Positions 1 through 5,663 of a stretch of DNA of 15,136 bases are shown here, in pieces. The stretch covers positions 1 through 15,136 of the forward strand of contig JAZLHR010000114.1 of assembly GCA_045616945.1 (NCBI GenBank). Direction: 5' to 3'. A model generated the notes under the pieces. That model was not told the DNA's origin, did not search any database, and saw only the letters and a list, made by a program, of their open reading frames with translations. The DNA comes from UBA6987 sp045616945 (GTDB lineage: Bacteria > Bacillota > Clostridia > Lachnospirales > Lachnospiraceae). The number at the start of each line of letters is the position of its first letter. Position 1 is the stretch's first letter. The translations under genes and the position numbers were made by a program.

Positions 1-262
1 ATTGCCACTGGATTTTGAAAAAATCATCGACATTTCTGATCCTGTTTACGGCTTCTGCGAAGTAATGGACCACATCGACCTTTCAAAGTTTTTTGCGGAT
101 AAGGAGCGCAAAACCGGTCGTCCCAGATGTGATCTCGTGAAAATGCTGAAGCTCGTCCTTTTCTCCTTCATGGAAAATGGCTATATGTCCCTTCGCGGTA
201 TGGAAAAGGCATGCCGGACTGACATTCGCTACATGTGGATCCTGGACGGCATGTTTTCGCAT
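1..262 (+). pseudogene. Truncated IS1182-type transposase, N-terminal fragment
   Basis: About 84 codons look like the N-terminal domain of an IS1182-family (DDE) transposase. The visible run is PLDFEKIIDISDPVYG, then DHIDLSKFF, KTGRPRCDLVKMLK, ENGYMSLRGMEKACRTDIRYMW. The GRPR.D..KML and CRTDIRYMW blocks are typical of this family before the catalytic core. The reading frame runs in from the window edge (a TTG at 2-4 is in frame but is probably not the true start). Family-like sequence stops near 253-262, after LDGM. Beyond that the frame stays open only because it runs antisense through putP. No DDE residues remain, so the fragment cannot be active. It directly abuts the putP stop codon at 275-277. 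The assignment as a transposase is firm; the exact breakpoint is approximate. Confidence 0.8.
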
Positions 263-274
263 CTGAAGCCTTAT

Positions 275-1747
275 TTACTCTTCATTGTAAGAAACCGCAT
301 CGTCAAAGAGCTTTTCCACTTCCTTGGAAGGTGCCTTGGAGAGCATGGAAACGGCAACAGCCGCCAGCGTGCCCAGCAGGAAGCCGGGAATGATCTCGTA
401 AATACCGGTAGAGGAAAGCTTCCACAGCCATACAGCATCTACGGCGGCACCGGTGATGATGCCGGCTACGGCACCGCTGAAGGTAAAGCGCTTCCAGAAC
501 AGGCTGAGCATGATGACAGGACCGAATGCGGCGCCGAACAGGCCCCAGGCATTCGAAACCAGATCCATAATACTGCCGGAATCCGGATCGGAAGCGATCA
601 CAACAGCAAGCACGGCAATGGCCAGTACCACGATACGGCCGACCCAAAGCATTTCCTTATCTTTGGCCTTGCCCTTGCGGATAACAGGCTTATACACGTC
701 GCTGGCGAAGGCAGACGCGGCAGCCAGCAGCTGGCTGTCGGCAGTGGACATGGAAGCCGCCAGAATCGCGGAAAGGAGCACACCGGAAATCAGCGCCGGG
801 AAGATCTTGCGGACCATGGTGATGAATACCAGCGAATCTTTTTCAATGACCGCGTCATATCCCAGGAAAATACGGCCGATGATACCTACTGCCGCGGCAA
901 AAAGCACGATGAGCACCGTCCAGGTGATACCGATCTTCGCGGATTTCTTCAGGGATTTTTGAGATTCCAGCGACATGAAGCGGATGATGATATGCGGCAT
1001 GCCGAAGTAGCCGAGGCCCCAGCCGAAGCCGGAAACGATATCCTTCCAGCTGTTGAACGCGTTCCAGTAGCCGGCAGTCTGGGAAGAGATCTCCGCCACG
1101 GAGGATGCCGCGTTATTTTTCAGCATAAAGGAAGCGAAAATCGGAGCGATCAGCAGAGCGCCCAGCATCAGCATGCCCTGGAAGAAGTCGGTCCAGCAAA
1201 CCGCCTGGAAGCCGCCCAGGAAGGTATAGCTGATGATGATCGCGGCCGCGATATACATGGCAGTCTTTTCATTGATACCGATAACGGTATTGAAGAGCGT
1301 TCCGCAGGCCTTGACACTGGAAGCCGCATAAACGGTATAGGCCACCAGGAAGATCACCGCGCAGATGATCTGCAGAGCCTTGGAAGACGAAAGGAAACGG
1401 TTCGTCAGATATTGCGGGATCGTAATGGAATCGTTCGCCACAATGGAGAAGCGGCGCAGACGGGGCGCCTGCAGCAGCCAGCTGACAGTATAGCCGACAG
1501 CCAGGCCGACCGCGATCCATACCTGACCGACACCCAGCGCATAAATGGATGCGGGAAGGCCCATCAGCACCCAGGCGCTCATATCGGACGCACCGGCGGA
1601 GAGGGCAGATACCCAGGCGCCCATCTTGCGGCCGCCCAGGAAATAGGTCTTATCGCTGCCGTCCTTCGAACGCAGGAAGAAGAACACACCGATCCCCAGC
1701 ATAAAGAGCAGATACACAATAAAGATCACGACTTCAGCAGTCTTCAT
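275..1747 (-). CDS. putP: PutP-type sodium/proline symporter (SSS family)
   Basis: A 490-residue integral membrane symporter that should take up proline, or a related small solute, with sodium. It has many hydrophobic segments and the SSS-family signature GGRKMGAWVSALSAGASDMS at residues 38-57. R40, D55 and S57 fall at the same numbers as the sodium/proline-binding residues of E. coli PutP; the position corresponding to Gly58 is Ala here. MSTADSQLL (333-341) matches the conserved MST segment of TM9. Length is normal for the family (about 490-500). I chose the ATG at 1745-1747 because AGGAGGT lies 5 bases upstream (1753-1759); an upstream in-frame start would add 15 residues that look non-coding. 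It is alone in its unit, downstream of a promoter and a large palindrome. No terminator follows its stop because a transposase fragment begins there. Substrate is inferred by homology; proline is likeliest. Confidence 0.9.
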   Translation of the reverse strand: MKTAEVVIFIVYLLFMLGIGVFFFLRSKDGSDKTYFLGGRKMGAWVSALSAGASDMSAWVLMGLPASIYALGVGQVWIAVGLAVGYTVSWLLQAPRLRRFSIVANDSITIPQYLTNRFLSSSKALQIICAVIFLVAYTVYAASSVKACGTLFNTVIGINEKTAMYIAAAIIISYTFLGGFQAVCWTDFFQGMLMLGALLIAPIFASFMLKNNAASSVAEISSQTAGYWNAFNSWKDIVSGFGWGLGYFGMPHIIIRFMSLESQKSLKKSAKIGITWTVLIVLFAAAVGIIGRIFLGYDAVIEKDSLVFITMVRKIFPALISGVLLSAILAASMSTADSQLLAAASAFASDVYKPVIRKGKAKDKEMLWVGRIVVLAIAVLAVVIASDPDSGSIMDLVSNAWGLFGAAFGPVIMLSLFWKRFTFSGAVAGIITGAAVDAVWLWKLSSTGIYEIIPGFLLGTLAAVAVSMLSKAPSKEVEKLFDDAVSYNEE

Positions 1748-1782
1748 AAAAAACCTCCTGTGCTTACACAAAGCACTGGTGT

Positions 1783-1811
1783 ATTCTAACACAGATTATG
1801 CAGGACGTAAA
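1783..1811 (-). promoter_or_regulatory. Sigma-A-like promoter of putP
   Basis: On the minus strand, TTTACG (1806-1811) and TAGAAT (1783-1788) are separated by exactly 17 bases, matching TTGACA and TATAAT at 4/6 and 5/6 positions. Transcription would start near 1776, about 30 bases before the putP ATG. Confidence 0.6.
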
Positions 1812-1815
1812 TACA

Positions 1816-1849
1816 GAACGCAGTATAGAATTCTTTCTATACCGCGTTC
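1816..1849. promoter_or_regulatory. Large palindrome upstream of putP promoter (candidate operator)
   Basis: Two 15-base arms, GAACGCAGTATAGAA (1816-1830) and TTCTATACCGCGTTC (1835-1849), are inverted copies with one mismatch around the 4-base centre TTCT. The palindrome ends 4 bases before the putP -35 box. No T-tract follows on either strand, so it is not a normal terminator. A further 6-base pair, ATGCAG (1798-1803) with CTGCAT (1850-1855), flanks it. Its place between the TetR-family gene and putP makes a regulator binding site the simplest reading; the binding protein is not shown by sequence. Confidence 0.55.
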
Positions 1850-1853
1850 CTGC

Positions 1854-1865
1854 ATTTTGCAAAAT
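1854..1865. repeat. Perfect 12-bp palindrome ATTTTGCAAAAT
   Basis: A perfect 12-base palindrome lies just outside the larger palindrome in the TetR-putP gap. It may be a second protein-binding site, but in AT-rich DNA a 12-base palindrome can occur by chance. The rest of the gap (1866-1940) holds nothing I recognise. Confidence 0.3.
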
Positions 1866-1940
1866 TCAATTCATATTTCAACTGTTTTTTTACAAGAATG
1901 TTTTGTGTATGAAGAATGGACTTTTTCGTTTCACAGCCTA

Positions 1941-2528
1941 TCAGACAGGCTTATACCCCTGCAGAAACATCGGCATCATCTGATCCGCATACCGGGCCAG
2001 CGCATATTTCCCGCTGTTCAGGCACCAGTCGTACATCAAAGCCCGTTCAAACATCGCATAGGCATTCACGATCTCATTCACGGAAAGGTCAGTCCGCAGC
2101 TCCCCCTTCTTCTGCCCCTCCCGCACGATGGATATCAGCAATTTGAAATAGGTCCGGCTGCGGTCCAGCAGGTCTTTTTCGCCCTTCGTCAGAAGCTGAG
2201 AAGAAAAAAGCCTTGCGAGCAGATCCATCGGGACGGAATTATCGATCATCGTAAAAAGCTCATGATTCAGGAAAATGAGCCGCGAGGCGGCATCGCTCTC
2301 CGGATCCAGCTGTAATTTTAATTCATCATATTTTTCGTCAAAGAGAAGCGCAAGGCCGCCCAGCAGTGCATCCTTGCTTTCAAAATAGTGATAGAAGGAG
2401 CCTTTGGAGGTCTGCGATTCCCGAACGATATCCTCAACGGTCGTATTGTCGTAGCCCTGCTCGTAAAACAGCTTCCATGCTGCCGAAACCAGCTTCTGTT
2501 TGGTCACATTTCCCGCTTTCTTGGGCAT
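1941..2528 (-). CDS. TetR/AcrR-family transcriptional regulator
   Basis: A 195-residue one-component repressor. The N-terminus carries the TetR helix-turn-helix: KLVSAAWKLFYEQGYDNTTV, then EDIVRESQTSKGSFYHYFESKDALL. The last block (SKGSFYHYFESKDALL, residues 41-56) is the family's recognition helix and following turn. The remainder (about 60-195) is an alpha-helical ligand and dimer domain that does not point to a ligand. Two in-frame ATGs are available. I chose the one at 2526-2528 because GGGAGG (2536-2541) lies 7 bases away, while the ATG at 2532-2534 is nearly on top of it. The next gene downstream on the same strand is putP, with the 1816-1849 palindrome between, so putP is the leading candidate target. 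The divergent acyltransferase-like gene could be another. No clear terminator follows. Confidence 0.9.
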   Translation of the reverse strand: MPKKAGNVTKQKLVSAAWKLFYEQGYDNTTVEDIVRESQTSKGSFYHYFESKDALLGGLALLFDEKYDELKLQLDPESDAASRLIFLNHELFTMIDNSVPMDLLARLFSSQLLTKGEKDLLDRSRTYFKLLISIVREGQKKGELRTDLSVNEIVNAYAMFERALMYDWCLNSGKYALARYADQMMPMFLQGYKPV

Positions 2529-2612
2529 CGCCATGCCTCCCTTTATCCTTCATAAATTTTCTTCCCGCATGCTTTTGCGGCCGCGAAGGCCGATTCGGGC
2601 ACCTACGCAGCC

Positions 2613-2641
2613 ATTATCCCACAGGCTCTTCCCGAAAGCAA
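2613..2641 (-). promoter_or_regulatory. Possible promoter of the TetR-family gene
   Basis: On the minus strand, TTGCTT (2636-2641) and GATAAT (2613-2618) are 17 bases apart. The -10 is good (5/6) and the -35 weak (3/6). The leader would be about 78 bases. It contains a short hairpin, CGGCC/GGCCG (2578-2592). Confidence 0.4.
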
Positions 2642-2725
2642 GAGGCAGCTTTTCCCCGGATGCAGCCGCCCGCGTAAATAGTCGAATCATTCCAATAAAA
2701 AGTTTATGCTTTTTTAATAATTTGC

Positions 2726-2754
2726 TTTACAATCTCCCCCGGCCAGTGTAGAAT
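2726..2754 (+). promoter_or_regulatory. Sigma-A-like promoter of the acyltransferase-like gene
   Basis: TTTACA (2726-2731) and TAGAAT (2749-2754) are separated by 17 bases, each matching consensus at 5/6 positions. The start would be near 2761, about 43 bases before the ATG at 2804. The boxes are nearly identical to those of the putP promoter. Confidence 0.65.
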
Positions 2755-2803
2755 AACCGCGTCCGGTCCTGTGCATCTTACCGGGACACAAAGGAGACGC
2801 ATC

Positions 2804-3244
2804 ATGAAGCGCAAAGACGGTTTACTCTTAAAACATGCAGATCCCATGTATCTGATCGCCGCCCATGTGATGGGTGAGCGAAATGACGCACTCAACAGTA
2901 TCGTTCTGGATATCCCTCTTGAGCCGATCAATCGCTATATGCAGGAAAAGCGCAGGGAAGGCAAGCCCGTTACTCACCTCGGGATCGTGGTCGCAGCCAT
3001 TCTGCGCACCTTTTCCGAGTTTCCCGCACTGAACCGTTTCGTTGTCAATAAGCGGATCTATGCCAGAAAGCATTTTTGTCTAGGCATGGTCGTTATGGGG
3101 CATGCAAAGGGCGAAGCCGCCGTCAATGAGGGGACCGTGTCGAAGGTATATTTCGATCTGAAGGATACCATCTACGACGTAGAAAAAAAGATCGCCGATT
3201 TCGTTCAGAAGAACCGCAATGCGGATAATGCACCGAAAAAGTGA
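2804..3244 (+). CDS. CAT/E2-fold acyltransferase-like protein, N-terminal part (split gene)
   Basis: The 146-residue product resembles the N-terminal half of stand-alone proteins of the 2-oxoacid dehydrogenase E2 catalytic domain / chloramphenicol acetyltransferase fold. Clostridia often encode these as chains of about 280 residues. Recognisable blocks are MKRKDGLLLKHADPMYLIAA (1-20), EPINRYMQEKRREGKPVTHL, FPALNRFVVNKRIYARKHF and KVYFDLKDTIYDVEKKI. ATG 2804 has AAGGAGA (2791-2797) 6 bases upstream. The frame stops at 3242-3244, inside what should be the linker, and the rest of the family sequence continues at once in another frame from 3241. Adding one A to the run of five at 3236-3240 would restore a single frame of about 283 residues. 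So this is either a frameshifted gene, a sequencing error in a homopolymer, or two translationally coupled half-proteins. The biochemical function of this stand-alone family is not known to me. Confidence 0.7.
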   Translation: MKRKDGLLLKHADPMYLIAAHVMGERNDALNSIVLDIPLEPINRYMQEKRREGKPVTHLGIVVAAILRTFSEFPALNRFVVNKRIYARKHFCLGMVVMGHAKGEAAVNEGTVSKVYFDLKDTIYDVEKKIADFVQKNRNADNAPKK

Positions 3245-3654
3245 TCAAAAAGCTGCTGTCCTTCCCCGGGCTTGTCCGCTTCGGCATCAATATCATCAAA
3301 TGGGCCGACAAGCACAATCTCCTTCCTGCATCCCTGATCGAAGCCAGCCCCTTCCACTGCTCCCTGCATCTGACCAATCTGGCCAGCATCCGGACCAATC
3401 ACATCCTTCACCACGTATATAATTTCGGTACCGTCAGCATGTTCTTCTCCCTCGGCAATTCCCGGGAAGTCGTCCGTTCCCGCGGCGGCGAAGTCTATAC
3501 CGAAAAATGCCTGCCGATCGGTCTGGTCATGGACGAGCGCATTGCCCCCGGTTCTTATTTCGGCAAGAGCTTCCACCGCATGAAGCAGTTCTTCGCCAAT
3601 CCTGCTCTGCTCGAGGTACCGCCTCTGGCAGTGGTCGCCGATCCGGAGATCTGA
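3241..3654 (+). CDS. CAT/E2-fold acyltransferase-like protein, C-terminal part (split gene)
   Basis: This 137-residue frame completes the acyltransferase-like fold. Visible blocks are KKLLSFPGLVRFGIN, ASPFHCSLHLTNLASIRTNH, HHVYNFGTVSMFFSLGN and CLPIGLVMDERIAPGSYFGK. A GTG at 3241-3243 overlaps the TGA of the first part (GTGA). No Shine-Dalgarno sequence precedes it, so translation would need reinitiation or frameshifting. In E2 and CAT enzymes the C-terminal active site reads HxxxDG. The aligned stretch here is DERIAPG, with Glu where the catalytic His should be and Pro in place of Asp, so ordinary acyl transfer by the His mechanism looks unlikely. Two terminators follow directly. The homology call is good; whether a stable separate protein is made is uncertain. 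Confidence 0.6.
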   Translation: MIKKLLSFPGLVRFGINIIKWADKHNLLPASLIEASPFHCSLHLTNLASIRTNHILHHVYNFGTVSMFFSLGNSREVVRSRGGEVYTEKCLPIGLVMDERIAPGSYFGKSFHRMKQFFANPALLEVPPLAVVADPEI

Positions 3655-3673
3655 TCAGCACGAACCTTTTCCG

Positions 3674-3704
3674 CAGCCGCCCCGACAGGCGGCTGTTTTT
3701 TTTT
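3674..3704 (+). terminator. Rho-independent terminator after the acyltransferase-like gene
   Basis: A perfect 8-base stem, CAGCCGCC (3674-3681) with GGCGGCTG (3688-3695), around a 6-base loop is followed directly by nine T (3696-3704). This is a textbook strong terminator. Confidence 0.92.
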
Positions 3705-3726
3705 GCCGCATTCCCGCGGCTTTTTT
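3705..3726 (+). terminator. Second, back-to-back terminator
   Basis: Immediately after the first T-tract comes GCCGC (3705-3709), a 6-base loop and GCGGC (3716-3720), followed by six T (3721-3726). It is weaker than the first, and the two in series should isolate the hydrolase operon from upstream transcription. Confidence 0.6.
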
Positions 3727-3747
3727 GATACCCATTTTCAGAAAATA

Positions 3748-3756
3748 TGGTATAAT
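3748..3756 (+). promoter_or_regulatory. Extended -10 promoter of the hydrolase operon
   Basis: TGGTATAAT is a perfect extended -10 element (TGnTATAAT; TATAAT at 3751-3756). TTGATA (3725-3730) is 20 bases upstream, which is long for a -35, so the extended -10 probably carries recognition. Transcription would start near 3763, about 24 bases before the ATG. Confidence 0.7.
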
Positions 3757-3786
3757 AAGCCGACATTTGCCGAAAGGAGCCCTGAA

Positions 3787-4644
3787 ATGGCTTACTATGA
3801 AAAAAAAATATGTCTGAACGGGCATGAAGCCGAACTGCAGGTCAACCTGTGGGATAATCTGCCCGATTTTCAGACAGGGAAAAAACGTCCGCTGATCCTT
3901 GTCGTACCGGGCGGCGGTTATTCAAGAACTTCCGACCGTGAAGCTGACCCGATCGCTTACAGCTTTCTTGCCATGGGTTATCACACGGCCATTCTGCGCT
4001 ATTCCGTCCGGCCCGTCAGCTGGCCGCAGCAGCTGGAGGAACTTGCCTGGTCCATGCAGTATCTTCGTTCCAAGGCGGAGGACTGGTTCATCGATCCTGA
4101 AAAGATCGCCGTCATCGGCTTTTCCGCGGGCGGCAGCCTGACCGCAGAGCTGGGTGTACATTGGCACGAGCCCTGGCTGGCAGAAGCAGTCGGCGCACCC
4201 TCGCCCGAATGCATCCGCCCGAACCTGCAGATGCTGATCTATGCGGTCCTCTGCTCGGACAACTATCCGCAGATCTCCACCGTCCGCAAAGAACTGCCCG
4301 GAGAATGCCGTATCTCGCCCGATTCCGATGCGCCCGTGCGCTACATCTCCTCTCTCACGCCGCCTACCTTCCTGGTACACGCGCTGGGCGACCCGACCGT
4401 CAGTCCGGACAATGCCCTCTTCTTTGCAGAAGCTCTGCGCAAAAACAAGATCCCGCTGGAGTTCCACCTTTACCAGAACGGGTCACACGGCTTTGCGTTA
4501 GCCAATTATGTCACCAACAAGCCGACCAAGCTGATCCCCGACCCCACTCTCAAAAACCGCCCCGGTCTGCAGACCTGGGTGGAACAGGCAGGTCTGTGGC
4601 TGGAAGGACATTTTCACACCTGGGATAAGGAGGTACAGCCGTGA
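3787..4644 (+). CDS. Alpha/beta hydrolase, esterase (BD-FAE / Aes-like), copy 1
   Basis: A 285-residue serine hydrolase without signal peptide, hence cytoplasmic. Oxyanion-hole motif PGGGY lies at residues 41-45. The nucleophile elbow GFSAGG (111-116) gives Ser113. Candidate triad partners are Asp202 in ALGDPTVSP and His234 in NGSHGF. The PGGGY...GFSAGG spacing and C-terminal D/H order fit the COG0657-type esterases often found in carbohydrate-ester (acetyl or feruloyl) degradation, so a deacylating esterase acting on imported, modified sugars is plausible. Peptidase activity cannot be excluded. ATG 3787 has AAAGGAG (3773-3779) 7 bases upstream; extending to an earlier start would run into the promoter. 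It is first in a two-gene operon with a clear paralogue whose GTG start overlaps its TGA. Confidence 0.88.
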   Translation: MAYYEKKICLNGHEAELQVNLWDNLPDFQTGKKRPLILVVPGGGYSRTSDREADPIAYSFLAMGYHTAILRYSVRPVSWPQQLEELAWSMQYLRSKAEDWFIDPEKIAVIGFSAGGSLTAELGVHWHEPWLAEAVGAPSPECIRPNLQMLIYAVLCSDNYPQISTVRKELPGECRISPDSDAPVRYISSLTPPTFLVHALGDPTVSPDNALFFAEALRKNKIPLEFHLYQNGSHGFALANYVTNKPTKLIPDPTLKNRPGLQTWVEQAGLWLEGHFHTWDKEVQP

Positions 4645-5531
4645 ATTACCGTGAAGAGATCATTCGTACAGACGGGCTGGAAGCGACCCTGCAGCTGTAT
4701 CTGTGGGAAAACCAGAAGGACTATCATGTCGGCAAAAAAAGACCGATTCTCCTGATCTGCCCCGGCGGCGGATATAAGTTCGTGGCCGGTGACGAAAACC
4801 AGACCATGGCCTACCGCTTCCTGCAGTGGGGCTATCATACCGCCGTGCTGAACTACTCCGTCCGGCCGAACCCCTGGCCGATACAGCTGCATCAATTGGC
4901 TCTCAGCGTGGCGCTGATCCGGGAACACGCGGATGAATGGTTCGTCGATCCCGATAAGATTACCGTTGTCGGATTTTCCGCCGGCGGAAGTCTGGCCGGT
5001 GAGCTGGGCGTGCATTGGCATGAGCCGGAGCTTGCCGCAGCGGTCGGAAAGACGAACGAAGACATCCGTCCGAACGCGCTCGTGCTTGGCTATGCTGTAT
5101 TGGCGCTGGACCGCTACCCGCAGCGAAACACCGTCCTGTTGGATGTGGAAGAAAGAAAACAGATGCTGAAAAGCCTGAAGCCCGGCAGCCGGGAAGCAGA
5201 TGCCCCCGTGCATTATGTATCGGAGCATACGCCGCCCACCTTCCTGTGGCACACCTTTGAAGATACATCCGTCCCGATGGAGAGCAGCCTGTACTTTGCA
5301 CAGGCAATGTATGAATATCAGCTTCCCTTCGAGCTGCATATTTACGAAAAGGGCAAGCACGGTCTGTGCCTGGCAACGGATGTTTCGGACAACTACAAAG
5401 GCCTCGTAGACAAGTCCGCCGCTATGTGGACGGAAAGCCTGAAGATCTGGCTGAACGAACTGTTCGGAGACAGTCAGACGCCTCACTCTCCTCTTTATGA
5501 ATATTCCAATTGCATCGGACACAGAGAATAA
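4641..5531 (+). CDS. Alpha/beta hydrolase, esterase (BD-FAE / Aes-like), copy 2
   Basis: A 296-residue paralogue of the preceding hydrolase. The shared blocks are GKKRP, PGGGY (41-45), GYHTA.L.YSVRP, WF.DP.KI, GFSAGGSL with Ser113 (111-118) and ELGVHWHEP. The triad candidates are Ser113, Asp208 (FEDTSVP) and His240 (GKHGL). It differs mainly in the segment before the catalytic Asp (about residues 150-190, which probably shapes the substrate pocket) and in the C-terminal tail. There is no signal peptide. Translation starts at GTG 4641-4643, supported by AAGGAGGT (4627-4634) 6 bases upstream; GTGA joins this start to the previous stop, so the two are translationally coupled. A strong terminator follows. 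The pair looks like a tandem duplication whose members have diverged in specificity or form a heteromer; the substrate is unknown. Confidence 0.88.
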   Translation: MNYREEIIRTDGLEATLQLYLWENQKDYHVGKKRPILLICPGGGYKFVAGDENQTMAYRFLQWGYHTAVLNYSVRPNPWPIQLHQLALSVALIREHADEWFVDPDKITVVGFSAGGSLAGELGVHWHEPELAAAVGKTNEDIRPNALVLGYAVLALDRYPQRNTVLLDVEERKQMLKSLKPGSREADAPVHYVSEHTPPTFLWHTFEDTSVPMESSLYFAQAMYEYQLPFELHIYEKGKHGLCLATDVSDNYKGLVDKSAAMWTESLKIWLNELFGDSQTPHSPLYEYSNCIGHRE

Positions 5532-5555
5532 AAAAAACGTGTGTCCCGCAGAAGT

Positions 5556-5585
5556 AATCCTACCGCCGGTAGGATTTCTTTTTTT
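5556..5585 (+). terminator. Rho-independent terminator of the hydrolase operon
   Basis: Stem AATCCTACC (5556-5564) and GGTAGGATT (5568-5576) around GCC is followed by a T-rich run with one C (5575-5585). The stem sequence also reappears as an inverted copy upstream of the next gene (see 5557-5626). Confidence 0.85.
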
Positions 5586-5626
5586 CTTCTCCGTTCTTTC
5601 GCTTGATAATCTCTCGGCGGTAGGAT
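5557..5626. repeat. 11-bp inverted repeat flanking the intergenic region before the XRE-kinase gene
   Basis: ATCCTACCGCC (5557-5567) is the exact reverse complement of GGCGGTAGGAT (5616-5626), 48 bases apart. The left copy overlaps the terminator stem; the right copy lies 37 bases before the XRE-kinase start codon, where its promoter should be. It could be an operator for that regulator. Promoter boxes here are poor: TTGATA (5603-5608) pairs with TAAAGT (5626-5631) at 17 bases. Confidence 0.45.
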
Positions 5627-5663
5627 AAAGTACAGGCAGAATACGATCGTAGGAGGTTCTGTT

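Noticed and set aside
263..280. Match between the transposase/putP junction and the last 14 bases of the window as IS terminal inverted repeats
   Set aside because: They share only a short CTTATTT-like run; in AT-rich sequence this is within chance.
2..1789. A single 595-codon plus-strand open frame
   Set aside because: Only the first 84 or so codons look like a protein family. The rest is antisense to putP and is low-complexity in character (rich in H, R, G, D), so it is not one gene.
1816..1849. Terminator of the TetR gene
   Set aside because: The stem is strong, but the minus-strand sequence that follows is TGTATTTACG with no T-tract, and it overlaps the promoter region of putP.
3233..3244. 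Programmed -1 ribosomal frameshift signal at the split acyltransferase
   Set aside because: The zero-frame heptamer is G AAA AAG, not the classic A AAA AAG. No upstream Shine-Dalgarno booster was seen and I did not find a clear downstream stem-loop, so it remains only a weak possibility.
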